Shown here: positions 43,200 to 51,914 of the stretch, piece by piece
Layout of the letters: each line of letters starts with the position of its first letter
How positions within the stretch are numbered: position 1 is the first letter of the stretch
From: JALNZF01 sp964447405
GTDB lineage: Bacteria > Nitrospirota > UBA9217
Assembly (NCBI GenBank): GCA_964447405.1
Contig: CAYUSP010000008.1
Location: 1-64,000 of the forward strand
Direction: 5' to 3'
DNA length: 64,000 bases
Position numbers and translations under genes: made by a program
The notes under the pieces: generated by a model
Told to the model about the DNA's origin: nothing
The model's database searches: none
What the model saw: only the letters and a program-made list of their open reading frames with translations

Positions 43200-44402
43200 A
43201 TGGATACCAACCTTCAACCAGCAGGTGCACCTGAAAACGAAGAAAGTTTCGCAGACCTCTTTGAAAAGAGTTTCAAGAAGCCCGAGCGGCTTGAGCCCGG
43301 ACAGATGGTCGAGGCGCGGGTTGTTAAAATATCGGGAGAGTGGATCTTCCTGGACCTCGGCGGCAAGGGCGAGGGTTATCTCGATAAAAAAGAAGTGACA
43401 GACGAGGCCGGGGCAGTGAGCGTTCGGGAGGGGGACACGGTGCGGGCCTACTTTGTGTCTTCTGATAACAACGAAATGCTGTTCACCACGAAGATCGGAT
43501 CAGGGCCGGGGAAGCAGGCCCAGTTCGAGGACGCGTGGCAAAACGGCATCCCGGTTGACGGCATCCTTGTGAAGGAAGTCAAGGGTGGATTCGAGGTCAA
43601 GCTCGGCGGGAGCGTCCGCGCTTTTTGCCCGTTTTCCCAGTCAGGTATACGGCGGGACGAGCAGCAGTCCGACTATATTGGCAGGTCCCTGACGTTCAGA
43701 ATAGCTGAATACGGCGAGGACGGCAGGAACATCGTTCTCTCGCGCAGGCAGATCCTTGACGAGGAAAAACAGGCAAAGAAGGAAGCTTTGAAGGGAACGC
43801 TGAAAGAGGGAATGAAGGTTTCCGGGCGTGTCACCTCGATTCAGAAGTTCGGAGCATTTGTGGACATCGGTGGCCTGGAAGGCCTGATGCCAGTTTCTGA
43901 GATCGCCTGGACCAGGACCGAAAAGGTTGGCGATATTTTGTCCCTCGGCCAAACGGTTGAAGTGATCATCAAAAAGCTGGACTGGGAGAACAATAAGTTC
44001 TCCTTTAGCCTGAAAGACACGCTGCCCGACCCCTGGGAACGCGTCGCGGAAGCGTATCCTGTTGGCTCTTTTCAAAACGGGATCGTATCCCGCCTCGCGC
44101 CATTCGGCGCCTTTGTGACGCTCAAGGAGGGTGTGGACGGACTCATTCATATCTCGAAGATGGGCACGGGTAGACGGATCAATCATCCCCGCGAGGTGCT
44201 CAAGGAAGGGCAGGCCGTTGAAGTACAGATAGAAGCAGTTGATCGGGAGAGTAAAAAGCTGTCCCTTGCCCTGGCCGAGATCCGCCGCGCCGAGGAAGAA
44301 GAGGCGACCACGATCAAGGAATACAATCAAAAGATCACCGTGGAACCCCAGACCATGGGAACGCTCGGGGATATGCTGAAGAAAAAGATGGAGCAGAAAT
44401 AA
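43200..44402 (+). CDS. rpsA: S1 RNA-binding domain protein (30S ribosomal protein S1-like)
   Basis: The 400-residue protein contains four S1 domains: about 33-100, 115-185, 200-275 (VSGRVTSIQKFGAFVDIGGLEGLMPVSEI in part) and 288-365 (NGIVSRLAPFGAFVTLKEGVDGLIHISKM in part). The four-domain length fits short S1 homologues rather than the six-domain Escherichia coli protein, so whether this is the sole S1 cannot be told. It acts in mRNA binding at the 30S platform. A terminator follows. Confidence 0.88.
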   Translation: MDTNLQPAGAPENEESFADLFEKSFKKPERLEPGQMVEARVVKISGEWIFLDLGGKGEGYLDKKEVTDEAGAVSVREGDTVRAYFVSSDNNEMLFTTKIGSGPGKQAQFEDAWQNGIPVDGILVKEVKGGFEVKLGGSVRAFCPFSQSGIRRDEQQSDYIGRSLTFRIAEYGEDGRNIVLSRRQILDEEKQAKKEALKGTLKEGMKVSGRVTSIQKFGAFVDIGGLEGLMPVSEIAWTRTEKVGDILSLGQTVEVIIKKLDWENNKFSFSLKDTLPDPWERVAEAYPVGSFQNGIVSRLAPFGAFVTLKEGVDGLIHISKMGTGRRINHPREVLKEGQAVEVQIEAVDRESKKLSLALAEIRRAEEEEATTIKEYNQKITVEPQTMGTLGDMLKKKMEQK

Positions 44403-44719
44403 ACGCAGCTTCTCCCCGATAACGCCGCTATCCATTACCGCTGGACTCTATATGGGTTCAGCGGTTTTTCATTGCCTTCGCTGCTGCACGCTCAATTAAC
44501 GTTCATCAGTTACTAGGCATAGTGTTGTATCTAATGGTGCACTGCCCGCTCTACGAACCATCTTCATTATTCCATCGTCAATTCTTCCCTCGACAACAGG
44601 AATTTTTTATGTACATCCTGGGGATGTGCGTGGTATAGTAGCCGGGGTTGGCGGGGATATTCCGCTGACCATTGATTCACGTATTCAATCAATTACAGCG
44701 CTCGCGCAAAGGAGAACAT
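44403..44719. other. Intergenic region between rpsA-like and cytochrome genes
   Basis: It contains the S1 terminator (44437-44469) and then about 250 bases without a supported gene. A clear promoter for the cytochrome gene was not identified. Confidence 0.5.
44437..44469 (+). terminator. Terminator after the S1-like gene
   Basis: ACCGCTG (44437-44443) and CAGCGGT (44459-44465) pair, then TTTTT. Confidence 0.85.
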
Positions 44720-45496
44720 ATGAAAAAGATCGTGGTACTATTAGTCCTCATCATGGCGTATACCCATGTGGCCATGGCTGATAACACGACGCCATCCGAG
44801 TATGGCAGGGTGGTTATCAAGAACCACTCCACCAAGGCGGGCATGGCACCGGTTGTTTTCGATCACTGGCTGCACCGTGCATACTATACCTGCAAAGTCT
44901 GTCATGTAGACATAGGATTCTCGCTTAAAGCGGGTGACACAGGCATTACGGCTGCCGATAATATGAAGGGCGTCTACTGCGGGGTATGCCATAACGGGAA
45001 GATGAAATTTGGCGGCAAGGCGGTATTCCCGGCCTGCACAGCGGACAAGTCCGATTCCAAACGATGCGACCGGTGTCATTCCCAGGGCAAGGCAGTGAAG
45101 AAAGAGGTTGAGTTCGCTGCACTCACTGCATCCTTCCCAAAGGACAAGTTCGGGAACGGGGTCAACTGGGAAAAGGCTGCTGCTGACGGATTAGTCCATC
45201 CTCTTGATTATCTCGAAGGAGTGTCTACCAAGAAGCCGGCTCAGCCGATCCAGAAGGATTTTGCGATAAAGCCTAAATCCGCGGATAAGGCTGATATTAT
45301 TTTCTCCCATAAAAAACATACGCTCTGGAACGGATGCGAAGTCTGCCATCCCGATATTTTCAAAGGCGGCAAGCGCGGCACAACCACTTATTCCATGGAC
45401 GACATCAGCCAGGGAAAGTTCTGCGGTATCTGCCACACGACGGTGGCATTCCCACTTGCTGACTGCGACCGGTGCCATGCAAAGCAGGTGAAGTAA
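44720..45496 (+). CDS. Periplasmic hexahaem cytochrome c (c7-like repeats)
   Basis: From ATG 44720 (after AAAGGAGAAC), the 258-residue product has a signal peptide (1-20) and six CxxCH motifs: CKVCH, CGVCH, CDRCH, CEVCH, CGICH and CDRCH. They form two triplets separated by about 80 residues, each triplet resembling a cytochrome c7 domain with HxxH-type distal ligands (FDHWLHRAYY; FSHKKHTLW). This suggests duplication of a three-haem unit. Such proteins carry electrons between inner membrane and outer acceptors. A monohaem cytochrome follows 32 bases later. Confidence 0.93.
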   Translation: MKKIVVLLVLIMAYTHVAMADNTTPSEYGRVVIKNHSTKAGMAPVVFDHWLHRAYYTCKVCHVDIGFSLKAGDTGITAADNMKGVYCGVCHNGKMKFGGKAVFPACTADKSDSKRCDRCHSQGKAVKKEVEFAALTASFPKDKFGNGVNWEKAAADGLVHPLDYLEGVSTKKPAQPIQKDFAIKPKSADKADIIFSHKKHTLWNGCEVCHPDIFKGGKRGTTTYSMDDISQGKFCGICHTTVAFPLADCDRCHAKQVK

Positions 45497-45528
45497 ATAT
45501 CTTGCCCATCCAGTGAGGAGGATCGAAT

Positions 45529-45918
45529 ATGATAACTCGTCTCTTGTCTGTTTTCGGCATGTTGTTTCTTGCTGCCGTTTGCATAATCATGGGGGGTATG
45601 GGCGCGAACTCATCCATTGCGGCGGAGCCGGCACCCGTTGTAAAGGACATTAAGAATCCGCTTGATGGCAAGGCGGAGGCGATCCAACAGGGCGGCAAGA
45701 TCTTTGACGAAAAATGCTCAGAGTGTCATGGGGACGGGACCGGCATGACTGCGCCTGACCTGACCGATGATTCCTGGATTTACGGTGGCAGCGATGCGGC
45801 GGTGTTCGAAACGATTCAAGGCGGGAGAAAAGGCGGTATGCCGTCCTGGCGCTCAGAGCTCAGAAGGGATGATATCTGGATGATCATCTCCTATATCAGG
45901 AGCCTCCACAAGAAATGA
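45529..45918 (+). CDS. Monohaem class I cytochrome c
   Basis: The 129-residue product has an N-terminal membrane anchor or signal segment (about 5-30), then CSECHGDGTGMTAPDL and the axial-methionine segment GGRKGGMPSWRSEL, ending in ISYIRSLHKK, the pattern of small soluble c-type domains such as those of CcoP. It is likely an electron carrier in the same path as the hexahaem protein upstream. Start ATG has GAGGAGG upstream. Confidence 0.92.
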   Translation: MITRLLSVFGMLFLAAVCIIMGGMGANSSIAAEPAPVVKDIKNPLDGKAEAIQQGGKIFDEKCSECHGDGTGMTAPDLTDDSWIYGGSDAAVFETIQGGRKGGMPSWRSELRRDDIWMIISYIRSLHKK

Positions 45919-46081
45919 CGCGGGGCAATGTCATGCGTTGAGCTCCTGGCGAGGTGCATGATCCGGGTATCGTTCGGTGATGCCTGCTGGATAGGATAAT
46001 AGCGCGGCAATATGCAGTGAGGAGGTCCGAAGGATCCCATGAGGGCGTCATGGCCTGCAGGTCCGAGAGGTTTAGATTACC

Positions 46082-46843
46082 ATGGCAGAATGCACGTCAC
46101 CGGTGAAAACCGGCATGTCTACGAACGTCAGCAAGTACATCCTTGTTGTTGGAAGTGATACCAGCAACCGTGTTTTCACGTCACTGCTCCTGCAAAAACT
46201 GGAATACCACATCTGCGCTGCCTCCAATGCGGAGGAAGCGCTGGAGATGGTGAATGCCATCCTGCCCACGCTCATTATTACCGATTTAAAGCTTTCTGGC
46301 ATGAATGCCCCCCAGCTCATGTCGGCTCTGAAGCAAAAGCCCCGGACAGCATCGATTCCGGTCATCATCAAGACTAGCCAGTTGACACCTCAGCTTGCGG
46401 AAAAATGCCGCGAGGCGGGTGCTGTAGATTGTATCAGGGAACCAGTTGATCCTGCGGAATTGTACCGCGTTGTCCAGGCTGCCATCGAGCCGACGCCCCG
46501 CGAACATATCCGCATTCCGACGCGGCTGTCTGTTTCTGTCAACGACACGCCGCTGGACCTGGATGCGGGCGAGGGAGCGACGGTCCTTTCCTCCCGGGGC
46601 ATGTATATCCGAACGCAAAATCCTCTGCCAGTGAAAACGAAGTTCCCGGTGCGTATCACGCTCAACGGCAATAATATCACCGCGGAGGCCAAGGTCGTTT
46701 ACAGTCATCACTTTGGCGAGGGGCCGTTCGGTGTGCCGGGCATGGGGCTTTATTTTACCGAGATCACGCAGGAAGCCCAGGACGCGCTGCAGCAGTATGT
46801 CAACGAGGAAGTCACGAAGGGGCTTGCTCCCGGTGGTGCATGA
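46082..46843 (+). CDS. REC-PilZ protein, copy 1
   Basis: This 253-residue protein has a receiver-like domain (about 17-135) and a PilZ domain (about 138-245). Receiver: the phospho-acceptor Asp in IITDLKLSG is kept, but the acidic pocket reads VVGSD and the usual lysine is replaced in IREPVD. PilZ: RIPTR keeps the RxxxR motif, while the D/NxSxxG motif is V-L-S-S-R-G. The C-terminal strand ends VPGMGLYFTEI, typical of the Myxococcus-type PilZ variant (TIGR02266). It may respond to a signal on partner proteins rather than by classic phosphorylation. First of three tandem paralogues. Confidence 0.88.
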   Translation: MAECTSPVKTGMSTNVSKYILVVGSDTSNRVFTSLLLQKLEYHICAASNAEEALEMVNAILPTLIITDLKLSGMNAPQLMSALKQKPRTASIPVIIKTSQLTPQLAEKCREAGAVDCIREPVDPAELYRVVQAAIEPTPREHIRIPTRLSVSVNDTPLDLDAGEGATVLSSRGMYIRTQNPLPVKTKFPVRITLNGNNITAEAKVVYSHHFGEGPFGVPGMGLYFTEITQEAQDALQQYVNEEVTKGLAPGGA

Positions 46844-46909
46844 TTGGAAAATTCCGGCCTATGCTAAATTTTCTTTGCTGCGGGTTGATGAATGGGGGTA
46901 TGTGCAAGC

Positions 46910-47662
46910 ATGAAAGAGCGCGAAAAACAGATCATACTTGTAGTGGATGGTGATGGTACGCGGCAGTTCTTTACCACTATCTTTCTCCAACGGTTTAATT
47001 ACCACGTGTTCCCGGTGAAGACAGCGGAGGCGGCGCTGATGATCACTGAACTGACTGTTCCGCTGCTGGTCATCACCGACATAACGCTGCCGCAGATGAA
47101 CGGGGTCGACCTCCTTAAGACCCTGAAACGGAACCCGCGCACCAGGGATGTCCCGCTGCTGATCTATACCGGTCTGAAATCTCCGGCTTATCGCGAAGAG
47201 TGCAAACAGGCTGGATGCGCCGGATACCTTACGGAACCGGCAGATCACAACCAATTGTATGAAGCGGTCCAGAAAGCCACGGAAACAACTCCGCGCCATT
47301 ATGTGCGACTCGACACGTCCCTGGACGTGATCGTTGAAACCAGTCCGATTGACGGGAGCGGTGAACGGAGGGAGAAGGTCACCGCGCTTTCTGAGCATGG
47401 AATGTTCGTGAGCAGTCAGCAGCCACTGCCCTATGGTTCAATCTCGCCTTTCACCCTCCTCCTCGACCGTGCTGCCGCAGCTTGGAAGATTAAGGTGGAG
47501 GGTAAAATTCTGTACAGCTATACGATAACCGGATCCGGAAAGCTCCCGGGTATGGGCGTGAAATTTACTGAGATCCGTGCTGATGATCGTGAGGCAATCA
47601 GGAACTTTATCCGTGAACAATTGATGGCAGGGCTCGCTACTCCCATCAAGACCTCTCTATGA
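46910..47662 (+). CDS. REC-PilZ protein, copy 2
   Basis: This 250-residue paralogue has receiver motifs VVDGD (pocket kept) and ITDITLPQMNG, but YLTEPAD instead of a lysine. The PilZ domain has only the first arginine of RxxxR (R-L-D-T-S) and A-L-S-E-H-G in place of D/NxSxxG, so cyclic-di-GMP binding is doubtful. ATG 46892 is an alternative start. It follows copy 1 by 66 bases in the same direction, with a similar length and domain order. Confidence 0.86.
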   Translation: MKEREKQIILVVDGDGTRQFFTTIFLQRFNYHVFPVKTAEAALMITELTVPLLVITDITLPQMNGVDLLKTLKRNPRTRDVPLLIYTGLKSPAYREECKQAGCAGYLTEPADHNQLYEAVQKATETTPRHYVRLDTSLDVIVETSPIDGSGERREKVTALSEHGMFVSSQQPLPYGSISPFTLLLDRAAAAWKIKVEGKILYSYTITGSGKLPGMGVKFTEIRADDREAIRNFIREQLMAGLATPIKTSL

Positions 47663-47810
47663 ACAGCGGCTGGAGAGCATGCTTATCGCGCTGGTTCCCT
47701 GTCTGTTGCTTGGGGAGTGTGGCAAAAGACGGGGGCGAGTGGTATAGTGGAGGCATGCACTGCAGCAGCGTGTTGTGCTGCTTCGGCCGCGCACATACGG
47801 AGAGGCCGCT

Positions 47811-48578
47811 ATGAACAAGCAATCATTCGCAGCATCACGAACGAAACGGCACATCCTTGTCGTGGGCAATAAGAGCCAGGACATCCTGTCGCTTGCCACA
47901 CATCTCCAGCTTTTCGGGTATGAGGCTTCCTCCGCGAGCACCACAGCAGGAGCGCTTGAATGGGTATCAAAATCCATTCCCGCGCTGATTATCACGGACG
48001 TAGTGCTGCCTGGCATGAGCGGTATAGATCTCTTCGGCCTGCTAAAACACGATGCCCGTACCGCATCCATTCCCGTTGTGTTCATGATCTTTCCAACAGA
48101 TGCGGCCACGGAACAAAGGTGCCGGGGGATGGGGGCCAGTGGCTGTATTTCGAAGCCTTTCCAGCCAGAGGAGCTTTACCGGACTGTTCAAGAAGTGATC
48201 GAACCACTGCCGCGGGCTAATATTAGGATCAATGCCCAGCTGTCATTGTCGCTCAACAAGGTTCCTCTCGAATGTCCTGAAGGCGGATGCGAGGTAGAGC
48301 TTTCCGAGCACGGCATGTACGTACCAATGGCTGATCCCTATCCGGCTCATCGCAGGATCTCGCTTCAGATAAACATCAAGGATCGGACCATATCCGCCGA
48401 AGGATCGGTCCTGTACCGCAAGACCGGACCAACCGGGCGATACCGTGGGTCCGGGATGGGTCTCCAGTTCACGAGGATCGATCCCCTGGACAGGGAGTAC
48501 CTAAGAACATACATTCGAGGAGAAGTAGCGCGGGGCATCAGTTCAGTGCTTGCCAGGGATTCAGCAAAAAGGGAGTAG
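47811..48578 (+). CDS. REC-PilZ protein, copy 3
   Basis: This 255-residue paralogue lost the acidic pocket (VVGNK) but keeps IITDVVLPGMSG and the lysine (CISKPFQP). Its PilZ motifs are R-I-N-A-Q and E-L-S-E-H-G, so the RxxxR is lost. The closing GSGMGLQFTRID is kept. ATG 47811 follows CGGAGAGG. It ends five bases before the cysteine-rich gene, so those two are probably co-transcribed. Confidence 0.86.
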   Translation: MNKQSFAASRTKRHILVVGNKSQDILSLATHLQLFGYEASSASTTAGALEWVSKSIPALIITDVVLPGMSGIDLFGLLKHDARTASIPVVFMIFPTDAATEQRCRGMGASGCISKPFQPEELYRTVQEVIEPLPRANIRINAQLSLSLNKVPLECPEGGCEVELSEHGMYVPMADPYPAHRRISLQINIKDRTISAEGSVLYRKTGPTGRYRGSGMGLQFTRIDPLDREYLRTYIRGEVARGISSVLARDSAKRE

Positions 48579-48583
48579 GCGGC

Positions 48584-48955
48584 ATGCTTTCGTCTGAGAA
48601 AGGGAGTTCCTTATTATTCATTGTTTGCTCGATCATGGTTGCGAGCATTCTCATTTTCAGCTGCTTTTCATACGTTGCTGCAGGAGAGAACTGCGCCCTG
48701 CAGGGAGGCAAGTGCAGGAACGCCTGCAGCAGCGGCGAGACTGCCGAATCCGGCGCTTTCGATGACTGCGAAGAAAAACAGGAGTGCTGTGTTGTTCTAA
48801 ATGCCGCCAGCAGTCGGGTCAACTGCTGCATCTATTCCTTTGATGCGAAGAAGTACGGTCAACTCAATTGCGGTCTGCCCGAAGGCAGCAGATGCTTGAA
48901 CGGTTCTGGAAGCCCGGCCCCCTGCGACCAGCTGACTGCATGCAAAAAACCCTGA
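48584..48955 (+). CDS. Small cysteine-rich exported protein
   Basis: The 123-residue product has an N-terminal hydrophobic segment preceded by EKGSS, somewhat like a prepilin leader, and then cysteine-rich modules. The first reads C-x6-C-x3-C-x13-C-x5-CC with GGK between the first pair (CALQGGKCRNACSSGE), a spacing reminiscent of beta-defensins. Two further CxxC-like groups follow (NCCIYSF; CGLPEGSRC). I know no defined family; convergent disulfide pattern is the safest reading. Likely periplasmic or extracellular and disulfide-bonded. It sits directly behind the REC-PilZ triplet. Confidence 0.6.
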   Translation: MLSSEKGSSLLFIVCSIMVASILIFSCFSYVAAGENCALQGGKCRNACSSGETAESGAFDDCEEKQECCVVLNAASSRVNCCIYSFDAKKYGQLNCGLPEGSRCLNGSGSPAPCDQLTACKKP

Positions 48956-49012
48956 GCGCGGTTGATTGGTCAGGCTGTTTTCTTCTTGCATATCATTGAC
49001 GACGATCATGGT

Positions 49013-49753
49013 TCAGCGGATAGGCACCGCAACGCTGATCGCTCCGCGGAGTTCACCTTCCTTATACCCCTCTTTCGCTCTCCCGGCAATGTCAATTTCA
49101 CCAGCCGGATCACCGTGGCAATTGAGGCAGGGTTTCGTAATATAAAGCGGAATGATGTAGCGGGCTGTTTTCAAGCCGTCCTGGGCGGTCTCCTCATAGT
49201 GTGGCGTCATGCTTTTGGTAGAAGCGAACGCTGAGAGAACCCTGGCCTCGAAGTCATCCGGCTTATTGTAGGTTGCCCGGTATTTGATGCTCGTCTGTTT
49301 TAGTCTGATATCGGACCGGGGATAGAATTTCTGGCCGACCCGGCTGCCGAATACCGCGGGATTGAATCCCTTGAAGTCGCCGACCGTTTGATTGAGTTGT
49401 GTCTGGGCTTCGGCAACAACCTCCATCGCGGACTGATGGAGCGCGCTAAGAGACGATGCAAAAATATCCGTGGTCAAGACCTTGAGCTTCTTGATGTCGA
49501 TGCCCGACTGTTTCAGGAATTCGGCCCGGACCAGGGGTTCATACACGTCCGGCGCGAAACGCCGGTCACCTTTGGTATGGTCATTGATGAGCGCCTGGTT
49601 GTCCGCGATCACCGTTCGCGCTGAAATAAGATAGTCAGCTACAGCGGTGGCAAGAGCCTTTTCCCGGTCAGTCGCAGAAAATGCCGGGGCAACGAGGGTA
49701 GCTATTGCGCATAGAGTGCAGAGAAGTGCGATGGCGAGTGAATGTCGTTTCAT
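49013..49753 (-). CDS. Tll0287-like (DUF3365) haem-binding sensor protein
   Basis: From ATG 49753 the 246-residue product has a signal peptide ending near PAFSA, then a helical DUF3365/Tll0287-like domain with the haem site CLNCHGDP near residue 208 and the conserved closing GELRGAISVAVPI. Proteins of this type are periplasmic haem PAS-like sensors, often fused to kinases or chemoreceptors; here it stands alone. It may bind a gas or redox partner. The frame starts at 49816 without a sensible N-terminus. Confidence 0.85.
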   Translation of the reverse strand: MKRHSLAIALLCTLCAIATLVAPAFSATDREKALATAVADYLISARTVIADNQALINDHTKGDRRFAPDVYEPLVRAEFLKQSGIDIKKLKVLTTDIFASSLSALHQSAMEVVAEAQTQLNQTVGDFKGFNPAVFGSRVGQKFYPRSDIRLKQTSIKYRATYNKPDDFEARVLSAFASTKSMTPHYEETAQDGLKTARYIIPLYITKPCLNCHGDPAGEIDIAGRAKEGYKEGELRGAISVAVPIR

Positions 49754-50034
49754 ATGGTAATCTCCTCCCTGGGCGTTATTATCCGGCTGTGGCTTCTGGA
49801 CGTGATTATTGCACAAGAGGCAGGATTTTTCAAAATTATTAACTGCAATATTATGCTCAAGGCGGAGTGCTGCTCACGCTTCGGTTTCATGCGGACAGCA
49901 TTTGGGAGAGGTGCCATGAGGAAGAGGATCTCTTTTTTCAACACCCGCAATGCCACCAGTTGCCATTTCTGGCGCGACGCAGATGGCTCTGTTTCGCTTG
50001 AATCAGCTGCCTTGACTGTGATACAGTGCCTGCC

Positions 50035-51666
50035 ATGATTACAGCTGGTATTGTCTTCATCATTACCTATCTGTTTATTGGTTTGCGCCAGATACCCCGC
50101 GTGCATATTGACCGGCCGGCGGGAGCGCTCGTCGGTGCGGTGCTCATGATCGTCCTCGGCGTGCTCACGCTGGACCAGGCCTTCTCGGCCATCGATATGC
50201 ACACGCTGCTGCTTCTCCTCGGCATGATGATCATCACGGTCTATCTTCGCATTGCCGGCTTCTTTGAACTTATGGCTGACCGCATGCTGTCGCTTTCAAA
50301 AACGCCTCTCCAGCTCCTGGTGCTCATCGCTTCCTCCTCCGCCGTGCTCTCGGCATTGTTTGTGAATGACACAATCTGCTTGTTATATACGCCGATCATC
50401 CTTGAAGTGACGCTTCAGCTTGGCGTGAAGCCCATGCCTTATCTGCTCGCGCTGGCCACCTCATCGAACATTGGCAGTGTCATGACCGTGACCGGCAATC
50501 CGCAAAATATGCTTATCGGTATTTATTCGAAGATTCCCTACCTGTCGTTCCTCGGTGCGCTCTTCCCTGTAGCGCTCGCTGGATTTGTCGTGTGCGTGCT
50601 GGTCATTTGGTTCGTATATCGGCGGGAGATGAGCGCAAACGCTTTCTCCGCGCGGCCGAAGCTGCCAGAGTACCGGGTGCGCAAGAGGTTGTTGGTAAAG
50701 GCCCTGCTGGTATGCGGAGCGGTGCTTGCGGCGTTTTCCCTGGGCTATCCCTATTCACTGGTTGCCGCTGCAGGTGGTGTAGGTCTCCTGCTCATCGGCG
50801 GAGTGAGCACAGAACGGGTCCTGGAGGGAGTAGACTGGACGCTGCTGCTGTTTTTCTCGGGCCTGTTCGTGGTCATGCATGGCGTGGAGGTATCCGGACT
50901 GGCCACAACCGCGATCGGCAAGATCGGTGATCTTTCAGCCTTGCCGTTGTACGGCAGGATCGCCGGTCTGTCCGCGGTTTCGGCGGTACTCTCGAACCTC
51001 GTGAGCAACGTGCCTGCGGTGATGCTGCTGAAGCCGCTGGTGGAATCGCTGGGTGGAGACAGGTTCCTGTGGCTCGCCCTCGCCATGAGCAGCACGCTTG
51101 CCGGGAATTTCACACTCATCGGTTCTGTCGCGAATCTGATCGTGGTTCAGCAGGCGAGAAAAAAGGCGGAAATCGGCTTCATGGAGTATTTTCGCGTGGG
51201 CGCACTGATCACCATCGCGACCATCGCGATCGGCATCCTGGTCCTTGCCGTGGAGATCCATATCGCGTACGGCGGCGAAACCGCTGCGTCGGCGAAGAAA
51301 CAGGTGTTGGTAGTGACCAATACACGGGCGGGCGGGGAGGCTCATCACCGGCTCTTCGATATCGTGCTTTTCTGTGATACCGATGCGAGCAGGGTACGGG
51401 GGCTGCAGGGCTTTAAAAAACTGAAGAGCGATGAGGCCGCACTCTTCGAGTTCCAGAAACCGGCGCCAGTTACCTTTTGGATGGGCGCTGTTGACTATCC
51501 CATTGATATCGTTTTTATCAGCAACGACATGAAGGTCTTCAAAGTCTATGCACACTGCCAGCCGGATAGCAAAGAAGTATTTCCTTCACGGGATCCGGTT
51601 CGATGGGTGATCGAGACCGCTGCAGGATCAGGGATCGTGGTCGGGGATCAGGTAACGATCAGATAA
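50035..51666 (+). CDS. SLC13/ArsB-type anion transporter fused to a DUF192 domain
   Basis: Residues 1 to about 420 form a permease of the ion-transporter superfamily with about ten to eleven membrane segments, including VNDTICLLYTPIILE and the paired NPQNMLIG and AGNFTLIGSVANL helical hairpins that carry ions in SLC13/NhaD/ArsB proteins. Residues about 435 to 543 match DUF192: DTDASRVRGLQGFKKL, then VTFWMGAVDYPIDIVFI and the closing VIETAAGSGIVVGDQV. DUF192 proteins are usually small and stand alone, so this fusion is unusual. Substrate unknown; arsenite and sulfate are options. GTG 50026 is an alternative start. Confidence 0.85.
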   Translation: MITAGIVFIITYLFIGLRQIPRVHIDRPAGALVGAVLMIVLGVLTLDQAFSAIDMHTLLLLLGMMIITVYLRIAGFFELMADRMLSLSKTPLQLLVLIASSSAVLSALFVNDTICLLYTPIILEVTLQLGVKPMPYLLALATSSNIGSVMTVTGNPQNMLIGIYSKIPYLSFLGALFPVALAGFVVCVLVIWFVYRREMSANAFSARPKLPEYRVRKRLLVKALLVCGAVLAAFSLGYPYSLVAAAGGVGLLLIGGVSTERVLEGVDWTLLLFFSGLFVVMHGVEVSGLATTAIGKIGDLSALPLYGRIAGLSAVSAVLSNLVSNVPAVMLLKPLVESLGGDRFLWLALAMSSTLAGNFTLIGSVANLIVVQQARKKAEIGFMEYFRVGALITIATIAIGILVLAVEIHIAYGGETAASAKKQVLVVTNTRAGGEAHHRLFDIVLFCDTDASRVRGLQGFKKLKSDEAALFEFQKPAPVTFWMGAVDYPIDIVFISNDMKVFKVYAHCQPDSKEVFPSRDPVRWVIETAAGSGIVVGDQVTIR

Positions 51667-51718
51667 ATCGCCTAAAGAGTACTCTGCAGGTGAGCATTTC
51701 TATCATTAACTTGCAATT

Positions 51719-51885
51719 CCCCGCAGCTTGCTGCGGGGTCACCCTATAGGTCCCTCCCCCTTGATGGGGGAGGTTAGGTGGGGGTGACGAGTACGAGCAT
51801 CGGATACTTCACCCTCCCCTCAATCCCCTCCCATCAAGGGAGGGGCGAACATTATAATTAAGATACCACGCAGCTTGCTGCGTGG
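51719..51885. repeat. Nested palindromic element between convergent genes
   Basis: CCCCGCAGCTTGCTGCGGGG (51719-51738) and CCACGCAGCTTGCTGCGTGG (51866-51885) share the core CGCAGCTTGCTGCG. Between them lie inverted arms near 51751-51788 (CTCCCCCTTGATGGGGGAG and following GGTGGGGGTGA) and 51810-51845 (CACCCTCCCC, CCATCAAGGGAGGGG). The whole is a large hairpin-forming unit between two convergent genes and may be a mobile repeat or a two-way transcription stop. Confidence 0.8.
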
Positions 51886-51914
51886 AGGTTCATTTATACT
51901 GCTCTGAAAGCGCT

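Noticed and set aside
48584..48955. True homology of the cysteine-rich protein to animal defensins
   Set aside because: Only cysteine spacing is similar; the intervening residues and the rest of the protein do not match, so convergence is more likely.
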